In this document: positions 34,504 to 46,613 of the stretch, one piece after another
How the letters are laid out: each line of letters begins with the position of its first letter
Numbering within the stretch: position 1 is the stretch's first letter
Assembly (NCBI GenBank): GCA_019671135.1
Contig: JAHRHY010000023.1
Coordinates: 558,001 to 622,000, forward strand
From: Linnemannia hyalina
Taxonomy: Eukaryota; Mortierellomycota; Mortierellomycetes; Mortierellales; Mortierellaceae
Length of the DNA stretch: 64,000 nucleotides
Direction of reading: 5' to 3'
The notes under the pieces: generated by a model
What the model was told of the DNA's origin: nothing
Seen by the model: only the letters and a program-made list of their open reading frames with translations
The model's database searches: none
Made by a program: the position numbers and the translations under genes

Positions 34504-34545
34504 ATGGTCAAGGCTGTTCTTGGTGGCGATACTTGCAAGGGTATA
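34504..34545 (+). pseudogene. Possible remnant of a SOD1-like first exon
   Basis: An ATG in an ACAACAACG context begins MVKAVLGGDTCKGIT, which resembles the start of Cu/Zn superoxide dismutase (MVKAV, then a short strand, then GD and KG). The match is only about 14 residues, lacks two residues and continues into unrelated sequence. It may be a promoter-plus-exon fragment or chance. Confidence 0.2.
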
Positions 34546-34929
34546 ACCCGGTATTCCGGAAAGTATTGTGTACTTGTCGCCTGCAGTTTTATTACGAGTC
34601 GCCCCGTTTTTGTTGCCCTTTGCTCCTATCACAGCATCCCAGCAACGGCTATCTCAATTGCTATATGAATTGCTCAATAAGAGCCGTCCCGAGATACATA
34701 GAAGTGAAGGAGGCGAATGGAGGGTCGGAGAAGACTGGCCGAGGTCAAGCTCCACGATCACGCAGAAGAGAAGGATGCCGAAGAGCTGGGGAAACGAGTG
34801 TGTTCAAAAAGGGAGAGAAGGAACGAAGGAAAGACAAACAACACAGACCTGCACTCCAACACTCCAACAAAGAAACACGACAAAGGGACTAAGCAAGAAA
34901 AACAATGAAAGAGAAAAGACGAGATTGAG

Positions 34930-35700
34930 AACCCTTGGATGCCATGCGCGCAGATTGAAGCACCGATTACGACAGCAACCGCACCTGCTACCACCAAAAG
35001 CACCCGCTCTCCGCGCAAGAAGCACAAGATGGAATACATCACAGAGGAGTCGTGGTGCTCCTGCTGATCATCCTCCAGCAAATTTTAAGTGCCTTGGAGA
35101 AGCGTAAGGTCATAAGGAACAGCAGTTTCCAGCATCGAAATGTACGGGGACTTACATTTGTTGCATGTGTAATCTCATATGTCTGTGATCAACGGTGAAC
35201 AGAGCGTTGCGTTTCCTATAGAGATGCTCTCTGTTCACAAGCTGTTGTTTGACCACGTAGTTAATACAAGGAAGAACTGCTTAGCCCTGCCCATCGACGC
35301 GCAAGATGTACTTCTGCCGAAGGATGCGCAGTAAGGCAACGTTTTTATTGTGAGATTGCTGAGTAGAATCTTGTATCTGCTCTAACCTATGCTTGTTTTC
35401 CTATCACACACACTTGGTGGGTGGTCAATGTCCTGCGTCCTGAACACGATATCGAGTCGTGTGAACGCATTATTTGCGGAGTGAGATGAGGAGGAGCTTT
35501 CCGTTGCCGCCAAAGATTACTGCCTGGCGGAGGATTTGAAGAACATGCATGCAACACGATCCTTGTCGAATATCTGCCTGTCTTGCGCGAGAAGGTGGTC
35601 GAGTACCAATGGAGGCCACCTCGTCGAGATCCTGATCATGAAGGTCTCAACCGAAAGACGCGACGGCGGCGGCGGTGGCGGTAGGCACAACACATAACAA
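34930..35700 (+). pseudogene. Second broken copy of the nuclease-like family found at 12.9-15.1 kb
   Basis: The segment 35203-35330 reads SVAFPIEMLSVHKLLFDHVV and ends VLLPKDA-CA before GTAAGG. The first copy reads DVSFPEQLPDMLPVHTLLFN and ends IIIVKDA-CA before its donor. The next exon-like block (about 35420-35540) gives MSCVLNTISSRVNALFAE, a TGA stop, then DEEELSVAAKDY, matching MSCVLNTMSKRACQHFEE-KDEEGLVETAKA of the first copy. A third block (about 35550-35680), in a shifted frame, reads NTILVEYLPVLREKVVEY. Stops and frame changes show that it is dead. The part with the D..ExK motif is not present. The upstream piece at about 34930-35060 has coding-like Thr/Lys-rich translation but no clear match. 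Confidence 0.55.
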
Positions 35701-35839
35701 TGACAAGGACAGACACATAGAATAGGTAGGTTAGAAGCAGAGTTAAATGTCACAAAAAACGCGCACAATACCAAGTCTGGAACTCCATTCTTTCTCCATG
35801 CTTTTGACCCAATTTCTGAAGAAAGTGGACTTTTGGATA

Positions 35840-35925
35840 GCTAGACACGCACACCAGCCTTAACCAGACCCACAACCTTAGGGTTTTAACCACTGGCCCA
35901 ACTACCCTATAACCCACAAAAAGTG
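35840..35925 (-). repeat. Weak tRNA-like (possible SINE) segment
   Basis: On the minus strand TGGGCCAGTGG matches the RNA polymerase III A-box pattern (TRGCNNAGNGG) at ten of eleven positions, inside TAGGGTAGTTGGGCCAGTGG. A convincing B box at the right distance was not found. It may be an old tRNA-derived repeat. Confidence 0.15.
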
Positions 35926-36207
35926 ACCATTCTTGTCCCAGAATATAATCGACTGATGCCTAGAACACCTTGGTTCAATGGATGTCCGCTAGTCGGATAG
36001 GCGAGAGAACAAAAAGAGATACACCACTGACGGTAAATGCTGCATGCAAGACGTGGGAGAAAAAGACAAAAAAAGTGACCAAGAATTCGACTCGTTTTAA
36101 ATAAAGCGTCAACCTAGCCAGGATGGGGTTCCGGAGGACACAAGTAAAAGAAACATAAAAAATGTGAGTGTAATTAAGAAAACGGAATGTTGACGATTCT
36201 CCAAAGA

Positions 36208-36643
36208 AACCTCTGGTCAATCTCTGCTAAGCATGACCAGAGATAGGAGTACAGTGTTGACTATGGCGATGAAAGTCGATACCACAAGTGAAGCCCTAAC
36301 ATTAGCGGACTTCCCAAGGGTTGCATAAACTTATGCCGTCGACGGAACATGGCCAACTCCATAAACATTATAGACCCGTCTTTATGAGAGGCATGTTTAT
36401 GGAGCCGTCAGCACTTCCCTCGTCAACACATGAGTAGGAGAACCTCGGGTCAATCTCTGCTAAGCATGACCAAAAGTAGGAATACAGTGATGACTATGGC
36501 GATGTAGGTCGATACCACAAGTGAAGCCCTAACATTAGCGGACTTCCCAAGGGTTGCATGTAACTTATGCTGTCGGCGGAACATGGCCAGCTCCATAAAC
36601 ACTATCGGCCCGTCTTCATGAGAGGCATGTTTATGGAGCCGTC
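36208..36643. repeat. Two-copy tandem repeat, 233-base period, with internal inverted repeat
   Basis: Copy 1 is 36208-36410 and copy 2 is 36441-36643. Each is 203 bases, and they are similar along their whole length, separated by about 30 bases. Each starts near GTCAATCTCTGCTAAGCATG, and each contains CTCCATAAACA and, about 30 bases on, TGTTTATGGAG, an exact inverted repeat. In copy 2 the stem extends one base further. No protein frame is conserved between the copies, so the unit is probably a non-coding repeat, for example a small mobile element. Confidence 0.85.
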
Positions 36644-37506
36644 AAAACCTTCCTTCTCATGTCCGCATTGAATTGCATTGCAAGTAGATGTCAACTTACT
36701 GCGAAAGATGTGATGAAATGGGCGCGATGAAGATGAAGGGGAGTGTGGTGAAAAGTGCGAGTGATGAGAAGGGCGCGCAATGAGGACAAAGGCGTGGAAG
36801 TGGTGGCAAAAGTGGGAGGGCGTGGGAGAGGAGAAATGGGCGCATTACATCACCAAAGACACAACTGAGCCACTAATCAGCAATCCTCACCTTGTCGTTT
36901 GATTGCTACACCTAATATACTTCGTGCCTTGGGTTCACTCTTGGCTTTGAGTCCGTCACGCTTGAGATCCTTTGCCGGCTTCTCCGCCCCGGCTGCGACC
37001 TGCATCGATCATGTTGCTCCCACCATCCTCAATCCATGGATAACGACCTTCGTCATCAACTGGTTGCAAGTACAACAGTCTTCTCTGCGTCAATAGATGG
37101 GTCTTTATGGTACTGCACATGTTGTGGGTTGCCATCAAGTCGCGGTGCATAAACGTTTAACATGTCTGACAATACTCTCCCCATGTCGGACATTTCTTGC
37201 TTGTGTAGTACTAATTAACCCTGGCAACAATATAGCCTAGAGATCGGGCCTACAAGTGAACTGGAGACGACAAAAGAATGACAATAAATATATCCTGGAA
37301 GGGTCAAGGTCAAGAGGGGACACGACATGGCATAGATGGAAGGGTAAAACACAGCCAAATGGGAAACGGGACAGGGATATGGGAGCAATGCTTGTTTTAT
37401 TATTAGTGTATGGTTTGGATGTAGACGGTTGGTATGCTGTATGGTGTGCTGTCTATTGTCTTCCTGTCCTCTGTCCTGTGTGTTCCTTTGTGAATCAAGA
37501 AGGACA
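36644..37506. other. Intergenic stretch, no gene recognised
   Basis: The left part is rich in GATG and GGGCG motifs. Open frames of 60-100 codons on both strands have no recognisable domain. The right end is the 3' flank of the cupin gene. Confidence 0.4.
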
Positions 37507-38080
37507 TTACTCGACGATGCCAAAATAGATGATCACAAGGTTCTCCGAGCCAGTGTTCCTAGATCATCAGCACACAAACAGACACAATGAAGACGAATGC
37601 ATTAGCTTCTGTCTTTCTCTCGCTCAAGCACTTGTCCTTCTCACTCTTACTTTCTTCATCCTCATCAGCTACATCATTGCAGTTTGTACCTGATCTCATG
37701 CTTCTCGCCGGGGTAGACAGTGACGGTGACACCGGCCTTGATCTCGAATGTCTTGTCATCAACTTCCATCTCTCCAGTGCCGGCCTGAAAGTGGAATGCT
37801 ACATATGGTAAAGAAGGACAACAAAAATAACCGTTAGAATAGTAATTTGAGGGATTAATGCACGCTCGGTGCTCCCTTTGCTTCCTCTGTAAGCAATCGA
37901 CTTACTCTCGGTCATGTCCTTGTGGGAGTGCTTGGTAGCCTGCTCGCCTGGCTTGAGAGTGGCAACGGCCAATTGGGTGACATGGGGCACTTCTCCGTTC
38001 TTGAGCAACACCTTCTTCTCGACGGTCGAGTCATGTGAGATGTATGCCACAGGCAGCGAGTCCAAAGTTGTGGCCTTCAT
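37507..38080 (-). CDS. Small single-domain cupin protein
   Basis: Three exons (38080-37906, 37798-37690, 37558-37507) join in phase and give 111 residues. The beta-barrel motifs are clear: LKPGEQATKHSHKDMTETFH (cupin motif 1 with His-x-His) and TVTVYPGEKHEIRNTGSENL (motif 2 with Pro-Gly-x-x-His). The second exon could be read through to a TGA, but splicing at GTACAA restores IRNTGSENLVIIYFGIVE, the usual end of such cupins. Small cupins bind a metal and act as isomerases, dioxygenases or binding proteins. The substrate cannot be inferred. There is no signal peptide, so it is probably cytosolic. Confidence 0.85.
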
Positions 38081-39316
38081 ATTGTGTCTTGAGTTTGTTT
38101 TGTTGTTGAGAGGGGAGGGAAGAGTGCGTTTATGAGACAGGAGTGGAGACAAGAAGCGAAAGGTTCTTTCACTTCGCAGTTCGGGAAATCGCAAGTCATT
38201 TTATTTTCGGACATTGATTGATGTGCGATACCCTTTGAGCAGAAATGAAATATCCATCCCTATTTAGTGAAGCTTGTCCGGACACTATGAGAAAAGGCAC
38301 CATACCCATTGGGAATGAGCTCACACATACGGCGTCAAGTAGCATGTCAAGACGCCATTATATGAAAGGTATACCACAGCGATGATGTCGATTGACCTAT
38401 GGCGTATTCAAACTGCGCAAGAAGAATGGTGAACAAAAGGATGAGTAGAAAAGGCATCGCCCAATATGAACTATCAAGGGCCACAATTGTGACCTCTTAT
38501 CCAAAAGAAAGAAGAAAAAAAAAGGTCCAAGAGAGCATTTGCCACACTCTGTCATACCTTCTCACTCCGCCCATCGAAGTCCCTAGAAGAACACAGAACG
38601 AACACTCCCCTCTATACCCATCGCAGCAACACAGTCGATAACTCAAACACAAATACACACACAGACCTACAAACCTGGCGCCCCCAGTGCCATACCCTGT
38701 CCGCCCTATTTACTTCGACCGACAGATCGTGAGTCATTGTTGGACAGGTGCTCCTATTTCTGGGCTCGCTACGAAAAAAGGAGGTTTTGAAAATGCAAAA
38801 TGTACGCCTCCGATTCTCTGGCCGTGTACAGCAAAGACAGGGCTTCGATTGAATTACAGCACAAGGTAAACAATGCCTCGTTGTCCTCTATGCTTGATCG
38901 ATGACAAGGATATGTTAACGGCAGGTAAGTGCTCAGCCAAGCCGGAGACGGAGATGACTCCCGCGACAGGTTCGATTGGACGGTGTAGTTGAACATATAG
39001 GAGAAGAGAAAGAATGAGGAGTTGTTTTTTGGGCCAGGGTGAACTGGTACCAACGACATTTTTTTTCATAATGTTTAGTGCGATCACTGCGGCGCATCCC
39101 GACTCGCGCTTAAAAAGAACCGACAATGGGGGCCGTTTACCCACCCACATCACATCCAAAAAAATCATTGTTGTCACACCTTCTCTTAAAGAATAGAATA
39201 GACTCCCTTCCTTTTCTTTTCTTCTCTTTCCACGCTCCCACCTGCACACACAACAAACAGTCATTCAACAACAACAGCAACAACAACAACAACAACAACA
39301 ACAACCTCAAACCGCC
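38081..39316. other. Divergent intergenic region between cupin and GTPase genes
   Basis: No gene recognised. It should hold both promoters. The right end is a leader with a CAA/CAG-type triplet repeat (about 39268-39303) directly before the ATG at 39317. Confidence 0.5.
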
Positions 39317-42300
39317 ATGCTGAAGAAGGACGAGCTCAAGAACGGAAACAGATCCGCAGAGGCCTCATTACAACCCTCAACAACAGCCTCAACAACAACA
39401 TCACCAACAGTTGACTCATTAGGTGACAAACTCAATGCCATCAACCTCACCACTATCGCTTCCTCGTCACTACCTTTGAAAGGAGCAACTGCAACTGCTC
39501 CCACTGCCTCTGTTATTGCACCCATCGATGACTTTGACATGAACGATATGGACGATCCCTTGGCGGGCTTTGAGGCCCAGCGAAGTGGTATTAAGGATAT
39601 CTCTCTCAAGGTAACACATCCCTTTTGTTACTGTTTTACGAGGCATCGACAGAGGGGGGGGGGGGAAGGGAGTGGTGCGACGACAAGCGTGGATGCTCTA
39701 TTGTTTGGCAACCTCTTTTCTTGTTCTTGACAAGTGGCCAGGACTGACAACTGTAGCTACGCGGCTGTCGTTGCTGTATCCGCGAACCAAGCAAGGATGA
39801 CGAAGGTGACAACGTGGGAGTGCGTGACCGGCTGTTGAATGGAGCAAAATGACAGGAGGGCTCACTAACTTGGAGTGCCGAGACTAGCGAAGGGTGATTG
39901 ATTGTTATCATGCAATCTGGGTCTCTCATCTGACAGAAAACCTTACTTGATTTGCCCTGGGAAGGTTATCAAAAGAGGAGTACCCAATCGACACAGGGTG
40001 GAAACTGTAGACATACGACATATATAAGTTATAATTTGCTCCGCACAATCACAACACTGACACCATCCGGCTATTTATCTGTCGTGCTGTTGGTGATGGA
40101 TAGGAGCAATTCCTGAGCCCTACCGATGACAATATCGAGTCCCTCCAGACCCTCTTGGCTGCCCGGATACGTGAGGGGTCTGGCGAGGCCCTTTTTGAGA
40201 TCGGTGTTGAAGGTAGATATCTCCTTCCAGAACAATGATGCAGTGCTTGTGCAATCAATTGTCTTGAACCCCAAGTGTCATGGCCATGTCATGGTTGCTG
40301 ATCATTCTCCGACTCGGCATAACTGAAAATAGAGGATGGCACACCCATGAAGTTGTCAGACGCAGAGTACGAAACCGCCCTCGCCACGGTCAAGACCGCT
40401 GCTGCTGCTGTTGGAGCTGAGGTGGCTATCATGTACGAGAGAAACGCCGGTCTACCGACTGGAGCCTCTGTTGTTCCCGGGTCCAAGGATAAGGAAGACA
40501 AGGATGCCGCTATTGCAGCTGAGCCTTCAATAGCACCAATCGCGGATGTTATTGATCAGCCCACCTATAAGTCCTCTTATGTCATGATCCGGAAGACGCC
40601 CAAGTCTGTTGAAGAGCTACTGGAGCTCCGAGTGGCCGTTGTCGGAAATGTCGTAAGTGATAGTTCCGCTACGATTGGAGTCATCTAGGAGGCTGGCAGA
40701 TCCTTGCATTTTCTGTTATATCCATGACTAATCTCGTTATTCTTTTCTGCCGTTTTGTTGCTTTGTTTACGCAAGGATGCTGGAAAGGTATGAATTATTT
40801 CCCTCTTTGCTGTTGAGAATTGTACGGCATGGCCAATGGCGGAGCAATAAGGAAGCGATTTAACCGAAATCCTTTATTTTTCTCACGATTTATAGTCCAC
40901 CTTGTTGGGAGTACTAACAAAAGGTGTTCTCGATGACGGACGTGGAAAGGCTCGTGTTAACCTCTTCCGGTAAGATGACCTTTTCGTTTCTGGACATGTT
41001 CTTTATCAAGGAAGGACAAACCTTTCTCCAGGAGATCATACTGACTCATACATTACGCCCCATGATCTGCATAGACACAAGCATGAGATCGATTCGGGAC
41101 GCACGTCGTCGGTCGGCATGGAGATCTTGGGTTTCGACGCCAAATCAGTTCCCGTCCCCACCATGTCTCACGGGAGGAACGCTCCTTGGGATGAGATCTG
41201 CGGAAAGGCTGCTAAAGTAATTATTTATGTTGCACAATGTGCACAATGTGCTCAAGTAGATGGGTTTGTTTTATCGTATCTAACCTAGAAAACACAATAT
41301 GGTACATTAGGTCCTCTCATTCATCGATCTTGCCGGACACGAGCGTTATCTCAAGGTAAAACCAGGACCTCATGTTGCTACCAGGTATCTATGATGTATC
41401 CCTGAGAGACCTCGATAACTGACCATCAAATATCCTGACCATGAATACATGTAGACTACCGTGTTCGGAATGACGGGATGTGCACCCGACTTTGTTATGC
41501 TTATGATCGGCTCTAACGCAGGAATTGTCGGCATGACCAAGGAGCATCTTGGCCTGTCATTAGCACTCGGTGTCCCAGTGCTCGTTGTCATCACCAAAAT
41601 CGACATGTGCCCGCCCAACGTATTAGAGAACACCGTCAAGCAGCTCACCAAAATCTTGAAGTCTGCCGGATGCCGCAAAATTCCCATGTTTGTCAAGGTA
41701 TGGCCTTCCTGCCGATACTCTCTTTTGCCTGGGCAATCATGGAATCTACTTTCAGCGATCTCTAACCATGCCTTCTACAATTGATTAATTAGTCGCCTGA
41801 GGATGTCGTTGTAACGGCGGGCAACTTTGTCAGTGACCGTATTTGCCCCATCTTCCAGGTCAGTAACGTCACCGGTGAAGGTCTTGACTTGCTCAAGAAC
41901 TTTTTGAACATCCTCCCTATCAGTCAAAAGTACAACCGCGACGACCCAGGTAACCATTGTGCCTTTTTTATTGCAAGTGGCATCGCTACTTGAACATACC
42001 TGAACGCTGGATAAGAGCACTGACATTATTTATTTTTCCTTTTCTGAATGGTGACAGTTGAGTACCAGATTACGGATACGTTCTCGGTTCCCTTTGTCGG
42101 CACCGTTGTGAGTGGAGTTGTCATGAACGGAATTGTGCACGCCGGTGACCAGTTGTACCTCGGCCCCGATGGGAACGGCGCCTTCCAGATGGTGACCGTC
42201 AAGTCGATCCAGCGTAAGCGATTGAACGTACCATTAGCGTGTGCAGGACAGAGCGCTTCGTTTGGATTGAAAAAGATCCGGCGATCGACGATCCGCAAAG

Positions 42301-42714
42301 GAATGGTTATGCTGGACAAGGAGACGATACCCCCTCCTCGAGGCTGCCGAGAGTTTGAGGCCGAGATCTTAGTTCTGTACCACTCGACCACTATTGGACA
42401 CAAGTACCAGGCCATGCTGCATTGCGGTGCCGTGCGACAGACTGCCCGTGTTTTGGCGATGGATAAACCGGACCAGATCTTGCGTACCGGCGACCGTGCC
42501 ACTGTTCGATTCCAGTTCCTGCAACCCGCCTACCTCAAAGTCGGTGCTCGTCTCGTAAGTCTTCCTTCTCGGTTAATATTGCTAGCGAGCCGCCGTTATA
42601 TGTTGTTATGAGACCATACACTAACAAATGTATACCTCTTTCTTTCATTTTTTCCAGATCTTCCGAGAGGGTCGAACTAAGGGTATTGGAAAGGTGTCCA
42701 AGATTGTCGCATAA
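39317..42714 (+). CDS. GTPBP1/AGP-1-like translational GTPase
   Basis: Eleven exons (39317-39610, 40104-40212, 40333-40652, 40776-40787, 40896-40969, 41075-41216, 41311-41355, 41455-41697, 41793-41949, 42058-42554, 42658-42714) join in phase and give 649 residues. G motifs: GNVDAGKST at 239-247, DLAGHE at 323-328 and TKID at 379-382. The segment between G1 and G3 ([20 protein letters not shown]) and the insertion after it are typical of GTPBP1/GTPBP2, relatives of EF-Tu and eRF3 linked to ribosome rescue and mRNA turnover. Residues 99-240 carry the family's N-terminal domain ([20 protein letters not shown]). After the G domain come two beta-barrel domains, ending [17 protein letters not shown]. 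Exon 4 is only 12 bases and encodes DAGK of the P-loop. The first 90 residues are Ser/Thr-rich. Confidence 0.93.
40776..40787 (+). other. 12-base microexon encoding the P-loop DAGK
   Basis: GATGCTGGAAAG is flanked by a TTTACGCAAG acceptor and a GTATGA donor. Both neighbouring exons end or start in phase 0, and only inclusion gives GNVDAGKST. Skipping would keep the frame but delete the nucleotide-binding lysine. Confidence 0.9.
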
Positions 42715-43470
42715 AGCGATGGAGATGAAGCTCAAGAAGGAGGAGAAGATGAAGAAGAGAAGAGAAGAAAAGTCAGGCCCGATCGTGTATTTTTTGTCTG
42801 TTTGTATTAGCGGCAGCTGCTTTCTTTCATTCTGTTGTGTTTTGTACAAGTAATACCTACTACCATCCAGTTTTGAGATTAAAAACCCCATCTTTTTGAT
42901 TTTCTTATCTGTTGTGCAGTGTATGCCTGCTGTCATTATTGAATTCCAATGGGGCGTGAGAGTATTCTGCATGTGCGAAAGGAGAAAGTGCGAAATCGGC
43001 AGACGACAACCCGCCGTTAGTTGAAGAAGGATCCATAAACCTTAATCGTTTTGATTATCCGGGGTCCTCCTCCTTCCTTCAGTTGCGGAATCATATTTTG
43101 GTGCTGAGTTCCAAGTCCGAAGGGGAAGCAGGGTTGGACGTTGGCAACGGAGTATGGAGCAGGAAGGAGCATATGCAAAATTCAAGAAGTCCGCTCAAGG
43201 GGGTGGGGGGACGCACTGACGGGCGGACTCTGAGAGAGAGACAGAGATGGAGAGCTCTATCTCTTTCGCTACATGTCTTCCTCCCTCATGAACGCCGATG
43301 TTCTGTTCCCTTAGTTCCCTTAGTTCCCGTTATCGAGAATGACAAGGAGAGAGGAGCGGATGATCCTTTGTCCAATTGTCCAAGAAAAGAGGAATGGGGA
43401 AGGGCCGTTATGTCGACCGCTCATCATTGGCCAACGAGTGAGTTGTAGTCAGGTGAACCCATTCTAAAGG
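42715..43470. other. Intergenic stretch, no gene recognised
   Basis: 3' flank of the GTPase gene and upstream region of the acyl-CoA ligase gene. Plus-strand frames of about 80-120 codons have no recognisable domain. Confidence 0.45.
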
Positions 43471-43477
43471 TATAAAA
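43471..43477 (+). promoter_or_regulatory. Probable TATA box of the acyl-CoA ligase gene
   Basis: TATAAAA lies about 170 bases before the ATG at 43643 and is followed by a pyrimidine-rich leader with a repeated TCCCCACTCTTC segment. Confidence 0.5.
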
Positions 43478-43642
43478 GAACAAAGAATGGACCCCTACTT
43501 TTTTACTTTTTCTATCTTCACCCATCTTTCCCTTCCCGTTTTGCCGTCACTTGCACACCCTCCCCACTCTTCTCTTCTTTACTTTCCTTTAGTACACTCC
43601 CCACTCTTCCTCTTTGCTCATTCATTACTTTGAAGTTACAGC

Positions 43643-46327
43643 ATGTCGAACAACTCGAACATCATCGCCAAGGGCCGCCTCCAGCACATCACCAACACTA
43701 TCGGACTGTCCACTGCTGTCGTCCATGCTCCTCGTAAATACTTCGTACCCTGCATAACGAACCGAAACATTAACACCATTTGTCAAAATAACATACTAAC
43801 GCCTCCACATTCTCCCTCGCCAATTGACACATCCTCCAAATAGACCGAGTGAAGCCAGCAAACACGGCGGCGAACCACTCAGAACTCAACCCCGTCCACT
43901 TCCTCGCCCGCTCTGCAACCGTCTACCCTCAAAAGACCGCCGTCATCCATGGGCCCCGTCGCTACACCTACGCCCAACTCAACCGCCGCGCCGTCGCTCT
44001 TAGTTATGCCCTCAAACACCAGCTCTCCATCCGTCGTGGCGATATCGTGGCCATTATCGCCCCCAATATCCCGGCCATGCTCGAGGCCCATTTCGCGATC
44101 CCTGCGGCCAATGCCATTATTTGTGCGATTAATACGCGATTGGCGCCAAAGGAGGTTGAGTATATTCTGAACCATTCGGGCGCCAAGGTGGTGCTGGTGG
44201 ATAAGGAGTTTGAGGGGTTGGTGAAGGAGTGCAATTTGCCGAAGGTTGTTATTGCTGACACGGGCGTTGCGGCTTCGGATGAGTACGAGAGGTTCTTGGA
44301 GACTGGGTACCAGAAGGCGGATACCCTTGGGTGGGGTGGGCTTGACCAGACTGATGATGAGAATGAGGGTATCTCCCTCTGCTACACCAGGTCAGTTTGC
44401 CACTTTGGACTTTTGGAAGGCTATATTCATGAAATGTGCCTCGTCACTTCTACTCTTGGGCTGTTTGTTCATCGCCTCTCCCTCTGTCTTTATCTCAATT
44501 GCTAACCATTTGCTGCCCGCTTCCTTCCTTTCATAATCGAATTCTTAGTGGCACGACGGGAAAGCCAAAGGGAGTGTTGTACACATATAGAGGGATGTAC
44601 CTAGCCGCGCTCGGAAATGTGATCGAGGCCCACTTGCGTCTTGACTCGGTCCACCTCTTTCTCGTCCCCCTCTTCCATGCCAACTCGTGGATTTTCCCAT
44701 ACGCCGTTACTGCCGTTGCAGGTATGCCTCCTCCAATTGCTCTCTTTTTTGAGGTTTCGCCTTGTTTGTTTTTTAACAAGTGTTTCGCCTTGTTTGTTGT
44801 CGGTAATGGCGGAGAAGAGGGGTAATGACCCATTGAGGGATTGGAGTGTTTCTTTCCAGAAAGACGAAAGCAAGATGCACCAAAGGGTGGAAGGAAAACT
44901 AAAACAAGCATGGGAAAAAACACAAACAAACCGATCTCTCCACAAACTGACCCCCCAAAATCCGAGCTGCCCCCAAACCAAAAGCCAGCCAACCAGCCAA
45001 ACCCCCGTGCCGCGATTGTGAACCTTCTTTTTTTTTCATCGCCCTTTTTCCTTCCCACACTTCCTTTCTTTTCTCCAAGTCTCATCTTCTTGACCAATGG
45101 CTAAACCATAATTCTCTTTCTCTTTCATTTGTCAATCATGACCTAATTAGCAACGCATGTAATGCTCCGCAAGATAGACTACGATCAGATCTGGAAGATC
45201 CTCCTCTCCGAGGGAGTCACCCACTTGAACGGCGCCCCAACCATCATGATCCAAATCGTCCACCACCCCCAAGCCATCAAGCTCCAAACCCCCATTACCT
45301 GCACCGTCGCCGGCTCTGCCCCCACCGCAGCCCTCATCGCCCGCATGAAGGAACTCAACATGGATATCTGCCATGTCTATGGACTTACAGAGACCTATGG
45401 GCCGATTACGAAATCGTACCCCCAGCCCGGGTTTGAGGACTTGTCGGTGGATCAGACGGCCAAGAACTTGGCGAGACAGGGACATGTGTATTTGGTGTCG
45501 GATGATGTTAGGGTTGTTGATTCCAGGATGCAGGATGTTGCGTGGGATGGCAAGCAAGTTGGTGAAATTGTCTTCCGTGGTAACCTCGTCATGAAGGTAA
45601 GCTTGCATTCTTTTTATTTTGATATATTGCCAATGGACTCGAGTTACTTGGATGAGTATTAATGGTCCTGTTTACTAACGGATGGTACATTTTATTATGG
45701 ATGTAAATAGGGATACCATAATGACCCAGAGGCCACGGCTAAGGCATTCGAAGGCGGCTGGTTCCACAGCGGAGACCTCGCAGGTACGTGAACCACACAA
45801 ACCCACGCCATATCTGAACTACCTGTCCTCCGACAACCACAACAACAACAACAACAACAACAACAATAACGATACTCATCTCCACTCAACACCATTCTAA
45901 CATAACCATCCATCTCTTCTCTTCACCTGCCATACAACACATAGTCCGCCACGCAGACGGATACATTGCAATCCAGGACCGCCAAAAAGATATCATTATC
46001 TCTGGCGGCGAAAACATCTCTACCCTTGAAGTAGAATCTTGCATCTCCCACCACCCCGCCGTCCTTGAGGTCGCCGTCATCGCCATCCCCCACCCACGAT
46101 GGGGAGAAACCCCCAAGGCCTTTGTTATTCTTAAACCGGGTCTTGCGGCGGACAAGATCGTGACAGGGGAGCAGTTGATTGGGTTCTGTAAGGAGAATAT
46201 GGCTGGGTTTAAATGCCCTTCTAGTATTGTGGTTGTCAAGGAGTTGCCAAAGACGAGCACGGGCAAATTGCAGAAGTATGTTTTGAGGGAGCAGGAGTGG
46301 AAGGGTCAGACCAAGCGCGTCAATTAG
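43643..46327 (+). CDS. AMP-dependent acyl-CoA synthetase/ligase
   Basis: Six exons (43643-43733, 43844-44390, 44549-44721, 45151-45596, 45711-45783, 45945-46327) join in phase and give 570 residues. The ATP/AMP signature SGTTGKPKGVLYTYRGM spans the exon 2/3 junction. GLTETYGP, HSGDLA and the RQKDIIISGGENISTLEVES hinge follow, and the C-terminal catalytic lysine lies in PKTSTGKLQKYVLR. The enzyme activates a carboxylic acid to acyl-AMP and then acyl-CoA. The HxxPLFHANSW-like region and overall layout are closest to plant AAE/butyrate-type short- to medium-chain ligases, but the substrate is not determined. No N-terminal membrane helix is visible. The final residues are KRVN, not a clear SKL-type peroxisomal signal. 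The fourth intron (45597-45710) and the fifth, which holds an AAC triplet repeat, are short. Intron 3 is long (429 nt). Confidence 0.92.
45838..45868 (+). repeat. AAC triplet repeat in an intron of the acyl-CoA ligase gene
   Basis: About nine to ten AAC/AAT units lie between the donor at 45784 and the acceptor at 45944. Confidence 0.8.
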
Positions 46328-46613
46328 AATCGTTCTAGCCCGATCCATTCATAATTAATTCGTAAGACAATAAAACAAGAGCGAGCTGTATTTTCACACG
46401 CGAAGAAATAGGGGGGAGATTGTTATTTTACACGGGGCGGATTGGGGTGATAGAGAAGGGGGATAGAATGATAAGAAGCTAGACTAAAAAATGGGCAAGT
46501 TTTTCTGCCAAGATAGAAGTATAGAGAAAGAAGTAAGACCGAAATGCACACCAAAGGCTACTTGCTTCCAGAGATCAGAGGCCAGTCGCAGACAGCCAAG
46601 GGGTGGATGAACC

